The notes below the pieces were generated by a model, which worked only from the letters and a program-made list of their open reading frames with translations, was not told where the DNA came from and made no database searches. A stretch of 64,000 nucleotides of DNA from Dryobates pubescens (taxonomy: Eukaryota > Chordata > Aves > Piciformes > Picidae). Below, piece after piece: positions 10,869-21,444 of this stretch (positions are counted from its first letter, which is position 1; each line of letters begins with the position of its first letter). Position numbers and translations under genes: made by a program. The stretch is taken from assembly GCF_014839835.1 (NCBI RefSeq), contig NC_071646.1:5456001-5520000 (forward strand), in the 5' to 3' direction.

Positions 10869-13800
10869 GTAAGAGCCTCTCGCCCACCCCCAGCCCTGTC
10901 CCGTCCCCCCCGACCTGTTTCCCCCTCAAGTAGGGGATGGAAGCTGAGGCCCCGGGGGGGCTGTGATCGCTCATCCAGCTCCAAACGACCTCAGGGAGCC
11001 AGGGAGAGCCCGGGGAGAGCTCCATGTGTGGGGCTGACCCGAAGCTGCTCTCACACATCTAGGGGGTCGTTCTCATCCCCTTCTTTTGCTCGAGCCCCTC
11101 CGAGGACCGCGAACACCTCTGATGAGGAAAGACAGAGAATTGGGGCTGTTTAGTCTGGAGAAGAGCAGCCTGAGGGGGGATCTGATTAATGCTGATCAAT
11201 ACTTCGAGGGTGGGTGTCAGGAGGACGGGGCCAGGCTTAGTTCAGTGGGGCCCAGTGAGAGGACAAGGGGTAAAGGGCACAAACTGAACATCAGAAGTTC
11301 CACCTGAAAGTGAGGAGGAGCTTCTTTAATGGAAGGGTGACAGAGCCCTGGAGCAGGCTGCCCAGGGAGGTGGTGGAGTCTCCATCTCTGCAGTCATTCC
11401 AAACCCATCTGGATGTGTTCCTGTGGGACCTTCTTTAGGTGCCCCTGCCTCGGCAGGGGGGGGTTGGACTGGATGATCTCCAGAGGTCCCTTCCAACCCC
11501 TGTCATGCTGGGATTCTGTGTGGTTCTGTGATGTTTCCTCTTGGGGCAAGGGAATGCAGCTCAGAAAGGTTCATGGGAGCAGCTGAGCAGCGAGAACAAA
11601 ACAACCCCAAGAATATGGACAGCAAAAAAAAAACTGAGAATGAGCCTCTTCTGCCCCAGAAATCTTCAGGAGCATGAAAAATGTCAAACCTTTGGTCTGA
11701 TTTTACTGGAAATGGCATAGTGAGAGTCACCCCAATGGGGAAAAAAACACCCCAAAGCAACAAAAATGGATTTTTAGAGCAGGTCTGGACAAACCCCACC
11801 CCTGATTTCCTTTGCTTTTATTGTTTTCCCCTGTAGCTTCCCCAGGTCACAGGGAATTGTTTTCCCTGGCAGGGATGAAGCAGTTTGCTCTCACCCTGCA
11901 GGTTTGGGGTCACCAGGAGCATTGAAGATGTGTCCAGCCACCATCTGTGGTTGCCTCCCCCCTCAGCTTTCAGCTCTTCTCCTGGTTTTTGGGGTCACCA
12001 GGAACATTTTAAGATGTGTTCAGCCACCATCTGTCATTGTCTTCACCCTCAATTTTCAGCTCCTCTCCTGGTCTTGGAGACACCAGGAGTGCATAAGCTG
12101 TGCCCAATTCACCATCTGTGTTTTGCCTCCCCCTTGGTTTTCCTGGTTTTGGGGACACCAGGAACACTTAAGATGTGTCCAACCTCCATCTGTGATCTCC
12201 CCATGTGGATTTTCAGCTCCTCTCCTGGGCTTGGAGACACCAAGGGCACTGAAGGTTTGCCCAACCATCATCTCTGACCTTCTTCTCCCTTGATGTTCAG
12301 CTCCCCTCCTGGTTTTGGGGGGCCACCAGGAGGACTTAAGAGGGGTCCAGCCCCACCATCTGTGATCTTCTTCCCCCCTCCTTTTCAGCTTCTCTCCCCC
12401 AGCCTGCAGTTGAGGAGCTCTGGCTGCTCCAGCCAGCTCCAAGAAGCTGCCTGAGGGCCTGTTGGAGCACCCAGTGTTGGCAGCTGCTTCAAAACAAAAA
12501 CCTGTAGGGAAAATGGTTTATTTCCCAGAGAATGAAGCTGAGGAATTGCTAGAATTCAGCTTAAGAGATGTTTTTTTATAAGGGGAAGCATCATCTTCTT
12601 GGCTGCTGCTAATGTGTCAAGATGCAGATGGGGCTGAAGGCAGCATCTGAGCTTGCTTCTGGCTCCCGTGCTCCAGATGAGAGCCCAGAGGCAGAGCTGG
12701 GGCCACACTGACTCCCCCCCCAGCTCAGCACAGCCACTGGGGGCTGCCTCTCCCCCCACACTGACCATAGGTGAGGCCTGAGGGGCTCCTTGCTGAGCAA
12801 GCAAAGGGAGGAGCAATCCTTGAGGGGCTGGGACTTAGTGGCAGGAGAGCAAGGTGAGAAGGCATCTCCCCAGATCTTCTGGGGAAGAAGTCAGAGAGAT
12901 CTCTCTGTGCAGTGTTTTTAAGGCAAAAATCTGCATTTTGACAACTCTGAAGAACTGATCTGAACCCCTGGGCATCCAATGAGCCTCTGAAGATCCTGCA
13001 GGGAGTAGGAGCCAGCACAGGCACTGCAGGTTCTGCCAGGTTTGGTCCCAGGTTCTGCTTCCCTGAATCCATGGGGCAGTGGGGATGGCTACTACCCCTC
13101 ATCAGGTACCTCTGCTAAAGAACTGGAGAATGAGTGGGATCTACTGCCCTGGGCAAGCAGAGATTCATCCTGGGGGCTGGTAAAGGACCTTAGAGCCGGT
13201 ATGGAAGAGCTCCAGGCACACATCCAGCAAGAAACCAGTTGGAAGCTCTCTGGGCAGTGTTGCAGGGGAGGCATCTCCAAAGCAGAGGCAGGAGCAGGGC
13301 TGGGGAACGTCGTCCCCACTGATGGGTGGTCCCCCCACTGATGGGTGGTCCCCCCACTGATGGGTGGTCGTCTCTTTTCCCCCCAGGGCAAAGTGGCCAT
13401 CAGCTCTCCCAGCCCCCTTGCCACAGCTTCATCACCAGCCCCATGCCAGGCCGGCCATGCACCCATCGGCGAGAGGCAGATCTTCAGGCTACCAGGCAGG
13501 CTGAGTGAGTAGATGCTGAGCAAGCCAAGGCTGCTTCAGAAAGCTCTTCCCCGCAGGGTGGGGCACGGTGGGGGGCAGCTGCAGTGTCCCTGCCAGGGAC
13601 CATTCCCTGGCTCCCCAGGGATCAGCCCTCGGGGTTCATTTTCTCCCTCCCGAGGGTTTTTGAGCTGCGAGCGCTTCATCCGGGGGGGAAGGTCCGGTGC
13701 TGAACGCAGCGTTGCGGGCTCCCCGGCTGAGCTGTCTCAGAGGCTGCCGGCTGCAGGGTCCGGTGCTGAACGCAGCGTTCCAGGCTCCCCGGCTGAGCTC

Positions 13801-16800
13801 AGAGGCTGCTGCCGGCTGCAGGGTCCGGTGCTGAACGCAGCGTTGCGGGCTCCCCGGCTGAGCTGTCTCAGGCTGCTGCCGGCTGCAAGGTCCGGTGCTG
13901 AACGCAGCGTTCTAGGCTCCCCGGCTGAGCTCAGAGGCTGCTGCCGGCTGCAGGGTCCGGTGCTGAACGCAGCGTTCCAGGCTCCCCGGCTGAGCTGTCT
14001 CAGGCTGCTGCCGGCTGCAGGGTCCGGTGCTGAACGCAGCGTTCCAGGCTCCCCGGCTGAGCTGTCTCAGGCTGCTGCCGGCTGCAGGGTCCGGTGCTGA
14101 ACGCAGCGTTGCGGGCTCCCCGGCTGAGCTGTCTCAGGCTGCTGCCGGCTGCAGGGTCCGGTGCTGAACGCAGCGTTCCAGGCTCCCCGGCTGAGCTGTC
14201 TCAGGCTGCAGCCGGCTGCAGGGTCCGGTGCTGAACGCAGCATTCCAGGCTCCCCGGCTGAGCTGTCTCAGGCTGCAGCCGGCTGCAGGGTCCGGTGCTG
14301 AACGCAGCGTTCCAGGCTCCCCGGCTGAGCTGTCTCAGAGGCTGCAGCCGGCTGCAGGGTCCGGTGCTGAACGCAGCATTCCAGGCTCCCCGGCTGAGCT
14401 GTCTCAGGCTGCTGCCGGCTGCAGGGTCCGGTGCTGAACGCAGCGTTCCAGGCTCCCCGGCTGAGCTGTCTCAGGCTGCTGCCGGCTGCAGGGTCCGGTG
14501 CTGAACGCAGCGTTCCAGGCTCCCCGGCTGAGCTCAGAGGCTGCTGCCGGCTGCAGGGTCCGGTGCTGAACGCAGCGTTCCAGGCTCCCCGGCTGAGCTC
14601 AGAGGCTGCTGCCGGTTGCAGGGTCCGGTGCTGAACGCAGCGTTCCAGGCTCCCCGGCTGAGCTGTCTCAGGCTGCTGCCGGCTGCAGGGTCCGGTGCTG
14701 AACGCAGCGTTCCAGGCTCCCCGGCTGAGCTCAGAGGCTGCTGCCGGCTGCAGGGTCCGGTGCTGAACGCAGCGTTCCAGGCTCCCCGGCTGAGCTGTCT
14801 GAGAGGCTGCTGCCGGCTGCAGGGTCCGGTGCTGAACGCAGCGTTGCGGGCTCCCCGGCTGAGCTCAGAGGCTGCTGCCGGCTGCAGGGTCCGGTGCTGA
14901 ACGCAGCGTTCCAGGCTCCCCGGCTGAGCTCAGAGGCTGCAGCCGGCTGCAGGGTCCGGTGCTGAATGCAGCGTTCCAGGCTCCCCGGCTGAGCTCAGAG
15001 GCTGCTGCCGGCTGCAGGGTCCGGTGCTGAACGCAGCGTTCCAGGCTCCCCGGCTGAGCTGTCTCAGGCTGCTGCCGGCTGCAGGGTCCGGTGCTGAACG
15101 CAGCGTTGCGGGCTCCCCGGCTGAGCTCAGAGGCTGCTGCCGGTTGCAGGGATCCAGCCCTCGCTGTGGAGCAGGGAGGATGTGGAGCACTGGCTGCGGT
15201 GGGCGGAGCAGGAATATTCCCTGCGGCAGGCGGAGCAGAGCCGCTTCCAGATGAACGGCAGAGCCCTCTGCATGCTCACCAAGGAGGACTTCAGATACCG
15301 AGCTCCCAGCTCAGGTGAGAGCAAGGGCAGGGCCGCTGCTGAGCACCAGCCCAGCTGAGGGCTGCTGAAAAGGGGCTGGCTGCCTTCCCAGCAGGTCAGG
15401 TTTGATCTCTGGCCAGCTGGGTGCTGGGGACAAGGAAAATCCTCTTCCCTTCCTGGACTGCCGGTGGGGTGGGGAGCAGCAGAGAAATCTGAGCAGCATC
15501 AAGCAGGAGAGACTGCAGCATGAAGTCCTCTGAGCAGGCTTTCCTCCTCTGCAGGTGATGTGCTGTATGAATTGCTTCAGTACATCAAGACTCAAAGAAG
15601 AGCCCTGGTGTGCAGCCCTTTGCTGAGCTCACCCTTCAGGGAAGCCAGGACCTCAGATGAAGGTATGGTGGGGGATGGCAGCTGCCCATCAAGCTGAGCT
15701 TGCCCTCAGCTTGCTGGGGTCTGGCCCTCAGCCAGCCTAACCCATTCCACACTACCTGAGTAAGGCAGAGAGAGAGGACAGTCCTGGACAAAACACACCA
15801 ACATCCAGGCCATCAAGGAAGCTTGAAGTGGTGAAGGAGGTCTGGTCAGGATGAGGCCTAGAGAGCTGCAGTTGGGTCCATGGTGACCAGGCAAAGCTAT
15901 GGCTAGAGTAGGATGTCTGTAGACAGAGCTCTGGATCAAGGAGGATCAGTAAATAGCCTGGCAGAGGCACAGCCCTGACAGGGAGCTGGTCCTGCTGCAG
16001 CATAGCTAGGAAAGGACAGAGGAGCCAGGGGTGAGCTAAAGTAGAGCTTCTGGACCAATGGGTGGAGTGAGGAGAGGTCCCACTGCAGGCTGGTCAGGGC
16101 CATTGAGGCTTGTTAGTGCCCTTGGGGGGCTTAGGTAGGAGTTCTGGTGGGCACAGGCTGGTATCAGTGGCTGGCCTGGCCTGAGGTGGATCTGGGAGTG
16201 CTTTCCTGAGGTCTTCTGCTGGCTCAGGGGTAGGATGGTGAAGATCTGAAGTTCCCACAGTAACTTCCAAAGCAGCACTGGTGCTCTGGTGTGCTTTCTT
16301 GCTCCTGCTTTTCTGTGTCTCACCCTCACCCTATTTGGCATCTCCTCTAACTTCCTTGGACCTTCTACTGCTCCTGCCTTAGGAAAGTCCCAGGCTTTCC
16401 TCATCCCTGTCTCCTTTGACTGGACTGGTACCAAGCTGAGAACCAACCTGGCCTGGCCCTCTCTAGCTCTTCCAGGGCTTTGGAAGATCTCCTGGCACCT
16501 GCCATAATGCACCACAGGGGCTGTTTGTTGCGTTTTGTCTTGCAGGGACAGGCTGCAGTGCTGAGGCTGCCCAGGCTGCTGCTTTCTCCTGCCCTGGCCA
16601 TGCAGGGCCCCTCAACCACTCCCATCACAGCCTGGAGAGCAGCTGCAGGACAGATGCCACCTGCTCCTTCCCTGCAACCCTGCCAGCCCCAGTAGATGGG
16701 AAAATTGCAGGTAACTGTGGATTTCTATCCTGGCTCCCTGGGGCAGTGAGGTTGTGCTTTGTCCTCCCTGTCCACCTGCCTCCCTTCCAGGCATGCCGTG

Positions 16801-19291
16801 CACCAGGCTGTTGCTTCCCTGCCTCAGTTTCCCCACCTGAAAACCTGGAGGTCCTGTTGGAGTTCTGAGCTCTGGCATTGAAAGTGCTGTGCTCTGGGCT
16901 GTGTCCTCTAGAATCAGAGTCCTTTTGGTTAGACAGTGCCTCCAAGATCACCAAGTCCAAGCATCAGCCTCAGACCACCATGAACCCATGTCCCAGAGTG
17001 CCACCCCCAGGTGTTTCACTGCCAACGTGGTCAGTCCGGGTGCTGAGGAACCCTCACTGGTGGCCCAGTGGGAGCTGTGTGACTCATTTCTGTTCCTCCA
17101 CCACTCAGACTGCAGGTTGCTGTGGGATTATGTCTACCAGCTGCTCTCTGACAGCCGCTATGAGCCCTACATCAAGTGGGAGGACAGGGAAGCCAAGGTC
17201 TTTCGGGTCGTTAACCCCAACGGACTTGCCCAGCTCTGGGGAAACCACAAGGTAAATGCAGCTGAGAACAAGTTTGGCCCCCCCTGGGCTTCCCTGTGTG
17301 GCCTTCAGGAGCTGTTCCCCACCACTGATGGTGCAGGGATTGGGGAGGGTAGACTTAGAATTAACCAGGCTGGAAAAGATCTTTGAGATCATCCAGTCCA
17401 ACCTCTCCCCCAGCAGCATCTGATCAACCAAACCATGGCACCAAGGGCCTCAGCCAGGCTCTTCCTAAACACCTCCAGGGATGGGGACTCCACCACCTCC
17501 CTGGGCAGCACATCCCAAGGGCCAGTCTCTCTTGCTGGGAAGAATTTCTTCCTCCCCTCCAGCCTAAACCTCCCCTGGCACAGCTTGAGACTGTGTCCTC
17601 TTGTTCTGCTGCTGCTTGCCTGGGAGAAGAGCCCAACCCCCACCTGGCTCCAACCTCCCTGCAGGGAGTTGCAGAGAGCAAGAAGGTCTCCCCTGAGCGT
17701 CCTCTCCTGCAGGCTAAGCAACCCCAGCTCCCTCAGCCTCTCCTCCCAGGGCTGTGCCCCAGACCCCTCCCCAGCTTTGTTGCCCTTCTCTGGACACCTT
17801 CCAGCAGCTCAACCTCTTTCCTGACCTGAGGAGCCCAGAGCTGGCCACAGGACTCCAGCTGTGGCCTCAGCAGTGCTGAGCACAGGGGTGAGACAGAGGT
17901 GGGCAGAAGGCTACTGACAGATCACAGAATAGTCCAGGCTGGAAGGGACCTCTAAAGGTCACCCAGTCCAAACCCCTGCAGTCAGCAGGGACATCCCCCG
18001 CTGGATCAGGTTGCTCAGAGCCACATCAAGGTTGACCTTCAGTATCTCCAGGGAAGGAGCCTCAACCACCTCCCTGGGCATCCCTGTTCCAGTGTTCCAC
18101 CACCCTCACAGTGAAGAACTTCTTCCTGATACCCAAGCTCGATCTGCCCTTCTCCAGATGCCACCCTGCTGCTGGTTAAAGAGGGAAAGCAAACTGTGAT
18201 GGCTGTGGAGCCAGAAACAAGTCTGGGATGGAGACCTGCAACGCCCAAGAGCCACCTCCCAGGTGGTCCTGCTGCAGGCAGACCCAAATCAGGAGCTGGG
18301 TTTTGCTTTTGCTAAGCCCTCCAATGGTTTTCTCCTTCCAGAACCGGATGAACATGACCTATGAGAAGATGTCACGGGCACTCAGGCACTACTACAAGCT
18401 CAACATCATCAAGAAGGAGCCAGGGCAGAAGCTCTTGTTCAGGTGAGAGGGAGCAGGGAGCTGTGTGGGACAGCACAGAAGGGCTGCAGGATGGTGGTGG
18501 GCTCCAGGTGTTGGCAGCTCCTCCATCCAGCAGCATCCTCTCCAAATGCAGCACCCTGGTGGGTTTTTGCCCAGGCTCTGTCCTGTTGGTGTTGGGAGCT
18601 GAGCTTCAGGTCTCATCAGAGGCACTTTGCAGGGCTGCAGGCCAGCAGCCTGCTCCTGGGCTAGACATCCATCTGTTGTCCTGCTGGGGTCTAACTGGTG
18701 CTGGAGGAAATACCTCTGAGCCCACCCAAGCCAGACACATCCTTGGCTTCCTTGTCCTCCCACTTGATGTAGGGCTCATAGCGGCTGTCAGAGAGCAGCT
18801 GGCAGACATAATCCCACAGCAACCTGCAGTCTGAGTGGTGGAGGAACAGAAAGGAGTCACACAGCTCCCTGTGGCCCAGGGGCACCAAGTCTGAAGCCCA
18901 CACTGAGACAGAGGAAGGGGTGGAAGTAAGTCAGGAGCCTCCTGTTTTCAGTGCTGGCTGCTTCCCTGGGACTAGTTTGGACTCAAAACTCCAGCTCTAG
19001 GCTGGAGAGTGCTGAGCTTTGTCTCCCTGGGTGCAAAGCAAGGGTTGGGATCCTCAGCCAAAGGCAGGTGAGCTGCAGAGCTCAGCTGATGAGGGCAAGG
19101 GCTCCAGCATTTACAGCCTGCTTTGGGGTTGGGTTGGGTTTAGACATGTTCCCAAAGGCATTAAAATGATGTCTTGCAGGTTTTTGAAGACCCCTGGGGA
19201 GATCATTCATGAGAAATCCAGCAAGCTGGAGCAGCTGGAGAATGAGGAGCATGATGATCTGAAAGAGGACTCCCTGGAGGTTCCACTGTAA
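10863..19291 (+). CDS. ETV7: ETV7, ETS transcription repressor (TEL2), 8 coding exons
   Basis: Coding exons: 10863-10868, 13387-13504, 15150-15314, 15555-15662, 16546-16710, 17109-17251, 18342-18442 and 19180-19291. They total 918 nt, 305 codons plus TAA; all introns are GT-AG and all phases agree. ETV7 is a nuclear ETS-family repressor that oligomerises through its PNT/SAM domain and binds GGAA sites. PNT is at residues about 43-125 ([17 protein letters not shown], then [13 protein letters not shown]). The ETS domain is at about 189-270 ([20 protein letters not shown], then MSRALRHYY, whose Arg247 and Arg250 are the usual GGA contacts). The [13 protein letters not shown] and FLKTPGE wording fits ETV7 better than ETV6; human ETV7 is 341 residues. 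No AATAAA was seen in the first kilobase after the stop, so the 3' UTR end is open. Mouse has lost the gene; here it looks whole. Confidence 0.95.
11085..11533 (+). mobile_element. CR1 fragment in ETV7 intron 1
   Basis: Sense-oriented CR1 ORF2 end ([18 protein letters not shown]) and 3' terminus with a GGATTCTGTG tail, more diverged than subtype A. Confidence 0.85.
11895..12395. repeat. Decayed tandem repeat, about 85-bp unit, near 6 copies
   Basis: In ETV7 intron 1, words such as GGGGTCACCAGGA, AAGATGTGTCCAGCCACCAT and TTTCAGCTCCTCTCCTGG recur in order about six times with heavy divergence, so the array is old. The ORFs on both strands are incidental. Confidence 0.75.
12396..13320. other. 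ETV7 intron 1, single-copy part
   Basis: No repeat or extra exon recognised. Confidence 0.5.
13320..13378. repeat. Short tandem repeat next to ETV7 exon 2 acceptor
   Basis: Three copies of ACTGATGGGTGGTCCCCCC (about 20 bp) end 15 bases before the 3' splice site at 13386, so the array touches the pyrimidine tract. Confidence 0.9.
13387..13504 (+). CDS. ETV7: ETV7 coding exon 2
   Basis: Follows a strong acceptor (TCTCTTTTCCCCCCAG) and ends CTG-A before GTGAGT. Encodes the poorly conserved N-terminus, ending FRLPGRL, which matches the human KLPGRLR just before the PNT domain. It ends one base into an Arg codon. Confidence 0.9.
13688..15149. repeat. Minisatellite filling ETV7 intron 2, 64-68-bp unit, about 22 copies
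   Basis: The unit is GGTCCGGTGCTGAACGCAGC, GTTCCAGGCTCCCCGGCTGA, then GCTCAGAGG or GCTGTCTCAGG, then CTGCTGCCGGCTGCAG. Two interleaved unit types (TCAGAGG and TGTCTCAGG) and a TTGCGGG/TTCCAGG variant allow copies to be typed. The last unit ends exactly at the exon 3 acceptor. Several 60-195-codon ORFs here are array artefacts. Confidence 0.95.
15150..15314 (+). CDS. ETV7: ETV7 coding exon 3, PNT/SAM start
   Basis: GG-ATC-CAG completes the split Arg codon from exon 2. Encodes [20 protein letters not shown] through [16 protein letters not shown] to APSS. The acceptor CCGGTTGCAG is the final minisatellite unit, with one C-to-T change against most units. The donor is GTGAGA. Confidence 0.95.
15555..15662 (+). 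CDS. ETV7: ETV7 coding exon 4, PNT end
   Basis: Encodes [19 protein letters not shown] and 18 further residues. Acceptor CTCCTCTGCAG, donor GTATGG. Phase 1 at both ends. Confidence 0.95.
16546..16710 (+). CDS. ETV7: ETV7 coding exon 5, linker
   Basis: Low-complexity linker between PNT and ETS domains. The end ([20 protein letters not shown]) lines up with the human linker end CRTQGVCSFPAMPQAPIDGR, which confirms frame and exon limits. Confidence 0.9.
16900..17040 (-). mobile_element. Probable decayed CR1 3' end in ETV7 intron 5
   Basis: TCCAAGATCACCAAGTCCAA resembles the reverse complement of a CR1 terminus. The rest is diverged. Confidence 0.4.
17109..17251 (+). CDS. ETV7: ETV7 coding exon 6, first half of the ETS domain
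   Basis: Completes Asp188, then [20 protein letters not shown] through [13 protein letters not shown]. Acceptor CCACCACTCAG, donor GTAAAT. Nearly the first 90 bases, plus 48 bases of intron, recur inverted at 18741-18880. Confidence 0.97.
17355..17885 (-). mobile_element. CR1 fragment, subtype A, in ETV7 intron 6
   Basis: Antisense to ETV7. Minus-strand [21 protein letters not shown]. 5'-truncated near the SVASR region. Confidence 0.9.
17920..18170 (-). mobile_element. CR1 fragment, other subtype
   Basis: The minus strand encodes a [20 protein letters not shown] remnant; the last part TGGAAGGGACCTCTAAAGGT is the CR1 terminus. Distinct from subtypes A-E. Confidence 0.75.
18342..18442 (+). 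CDS. ETV7: ETV7 coding exon 7, ETS recognition helix
   Basis: [20 protein letters not shown] through KLLF; carries the DNA-reading helix. It sits in the loop between the exon 6 region and its inverted copy. Acceptor TTCTCCTTCCAG, donor GTGAGA. Confidence 0.97.
18741..18880 (-). pseudogene. Antisense copy of ETV7 exon 6 in intron 7
   Basis: The minus strand reads [20 protein letters not shown]..., with about 96% identity to 17061-17198 by eye and a Tyr-to-Cys change. It includes 48 bases of the upstream intron with the acceptor, so it arose at DNA level, not by retroposition. It stops before the exon donor, so it is a partial copy. Confidence 0.92.
19180..19291 (+). CDS. ETV7: ETV7 coding exon 8, C-terminus and stop
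   Basis: Completes Arg269, then [20 protein letters not shown] and an acidic tail ending in PL and TAA at 19289-19291. The FLKTPG start is shared with human ETV7 (ETV6 has FMKTPD). Confidence 0.95.
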
Positions 19292-19754
19292 GGCAGGCTT
19301 TGAAGGAGGCCCTTGCAGTGCATCACAGCCTGGCTTCTGCTCTGCTGGGAAGTTGCTCTTCCATCTCCTGGACAGGCAGAAGGTCACAGAGCTGCTCCTG
19401 GATTTCAGACCCTCCCCTGAGCCAAAGCTGTGACATGTCTGGGGGCTTCAGGAGCAAAACACACCCAGAACCTGCCCCCCACCCCCCAAAGGGCAGGTGG
19501 AGGTGTGGGCTGGTCTTCTGCTTGCTTCTCTTCTGTGCCAGGGGTGGAATGGGATGGTCTTGCTCTGCCAGTTTTGATGCTTGTCTTTAAGGCTCCAACC
19601 TGCTGGCAAAGCCTTCTCTGTTCCTGCAGCGAGCTGTGCTGAGCAGAGAGCATCAGAGCCCCACAGTGAGCATCCCCTGAAGAGCTTCTGCAGTGAGCTG
19701 TGAGCCTCAGTGTGAACAAGCTGAATCTGAGCCTTTTCCCTGGCTTAAGAATGG
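19292..19754. other. ETV7 3' UTR region
   Basis: Downstream of the stop; no AATAAA or ATTAAA seen up to about 20.4 kb. The end of the transcript is unknown. Confidence 0.4.
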
Positions 19755-19925
19755 CCTTTTAGAGGTTGGACATGAAGTGGTTGGACATGAAGTGGTTGGA
19801 CATGATGAAGAGGTTGGACATGATGAAGAGGTTGGACTTGCAGAGGTTGGACTTGCAGAATCTGCATGTGATGAAGAGCTTGGCCTTGATGATCTTAAAA
19901 GTCTTTTCCAGCCTGAGGTCCTCTG
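19755..19925 (+). mobile_element. CR1 tail with internal tandem repeats
   Basis: GAGGTTGGACATGATGAA-type 15-22-bp words repeat about seven times inside the last part of a CR1 terminus (GATGATCTTAAAAGTCTTTT). Confidence 0.7.
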
Positions 19926-20384
19926 ACTCCTCCTGAGTCCTTGTTGGATCCCTTCACTGTCTCCAGGCTGTTACCTTGGCTGGTTCACTCTTGTTCCCTC
20001 CATCTCTCCTGGCTTCTGCTGGCTGGGGCAGATCCAGGTGAGAGTTCAGAGCTGGTGACCTGAGGCTTCAGCTAATGCAGCTCCTCCTGCTGAGCAAAGG
20101 CAAACAATGCTCAGCAAACACCCTGGGAATCACCCAGCAGCAGCCCTGCCACTCATTAAGTCTATTTAAACCCTGGACAATTCCTATCTCACACCTTTAT
20201 CTCCTGGGAGCTCTTATCATGTCTCATGGCTGATAGGAAAAGGTGAGCTCCTTCCAGCCTTGCTTTTGCCCCACTGCAAAGCCAGCAGCTGCCTCGTGCC
20301 CTGGCTCTGGACCACTTCCCAAACCCAAACTGCTGTCTTAGAGCTGCAGCAGCAGCACTTTTGGGACAGCAGTGCTGGGGCTGG
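19926..20384. other. Unrecognised intergenic DNA
   Basis: Nothing recognised. Confidence 0.4.
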
Positions 20385-20995
20385 CAGCTCACAGGATCCC
20401 AGGATGTTAAGGGTTGGAAGGGACCTCTGATGATCATCCAGTCCAAGCCCCCTGCCAGAGCAGGGCATAGAATCCAGCTCAGGTCACACAGGAACACATC
20501 CAGACAGGGCTGGGAAGGCTCCAGAGCAGGAGACTCCACAACCTCTCTGGGCAGCCTGCTCCAGGGCTCTGGGACCCTCACAGTGCAGAAGTTCCTCCTC
20601 ATGTTGAGGTGGAACCTCCTGTGCTGGAGTTGATATCCATTGCCCCTTGTCCTGTGCCAGGGTGCAGCTGAGCAGAGCCTGTCTTACTCCCTCCTGCCCC
20701 CCAGCCCTCAGCTATTGATAGACATTGATCAGATCTCTCTCAGTCTTCTCCCCTCCACACTAACCACCCCCAGGGCTCTCAGCCTCTCTTCAGCAGTGCT
20801 CCAGGCCCTTCAGCATCCTTGTAACCCTCCCTTGGACTCTCCCCAGCAGATCCCTGTCTCTCCTGAGCTGGGGAGCCCAGAGCTGGCTGCAATATTCCAG
20901 GTGAGGTCTCACAGGGGCAGAGCAGAGAGGGAGGAGAACCTCCCTGGATCTGCTGGCCACACTCCTGAATGCAGCCTCTTCCTCCCCTGCAGACT
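20385..20995 (-). mobile_element. CR1 fragment, subtype D
   Basis: Minus-strand ending [20 protein letters not shown] with the CR1 terminus at 20400. Extends about 0.6 kb. Confidence 0.9.
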
Positions 20996-21444
20996 AAAAA
21001 GCTGTCTCAGCCTCATGAAGAGCCTTGGCAAGGGTTAGTGGTTGAAGTTTCCTCCACTGGCTGTTGCCAACCTGAAGCTGCAGTTCCCTTTGCTGTTCCT
21101 GGTTTTGGTCCTCCAAACCTGCTCTGCCCTCATTAACTACAGGCTGGAGATGCTGGTGGGCAGCAGCCAGCAAGGGGAGGTGGTGGAACACGTGGGCAGC
21201 TGGCTGGCAAAGCACACACAGGAGGACACCCCTGGAAACACTGCCTGAGAAGTTCCACTTCCAGCAAAGTCCCCAAAATGCAAGGGCTTGGCATGTGATG
21301 GAGAAAGGAAAGCAGAAGCTCTAAGGAGATAAAGCAGCAGAGCAGCACAGCCTTTGGGAGGTCCTAGTTGGGAAGGCAGGCCAGAAGCTCTGCTGGGAGA
21401 CAGTGCTGGAGCCAAGCTGCAGCCTGGAGCTGCACCATGCCAGG
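20996..21444. other. Unrecognised intergenic DNA
   Basis: No gene, promoter or repeat recognised. Confidence 0.4.

Larger units (their letters stand above)
9720..10870. promoter_or_regulatory. CpG island, probable bidirectional promoter
   Basis: CpG-rich, unlike its flanks. Contains GC boxes (GGGGGCGGGG near 10139-10151 and 10258-10268), an inverted CCAAT box (ATTGG, about 10191) and a direct CCAAT (about 10217), an NRF1-like GCGCGCGTG (about 10276) and a 17-bp C run at 10320-10336. The + strand output is ETV7 exon 1. The minus strand carries a strong 5' splice site at 10108/10107. CCAAT boxes facing both ways fit divergent transcription. Confidence 0.75.

Noticed and set aside
13513-14900. 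195-codon and shorter ORFs with [10 protein letters not shown] repeats
   Set aside because: Minisatellite inside ETV7 intron 2, bounded by confirmed exons 2 and 3.
18691-18903. Minus-strand ETS-domain ORF as a second ETS gene
   Set aside because: Partial copy of ETV7 exon 6 only, without the recognition-helix exon.
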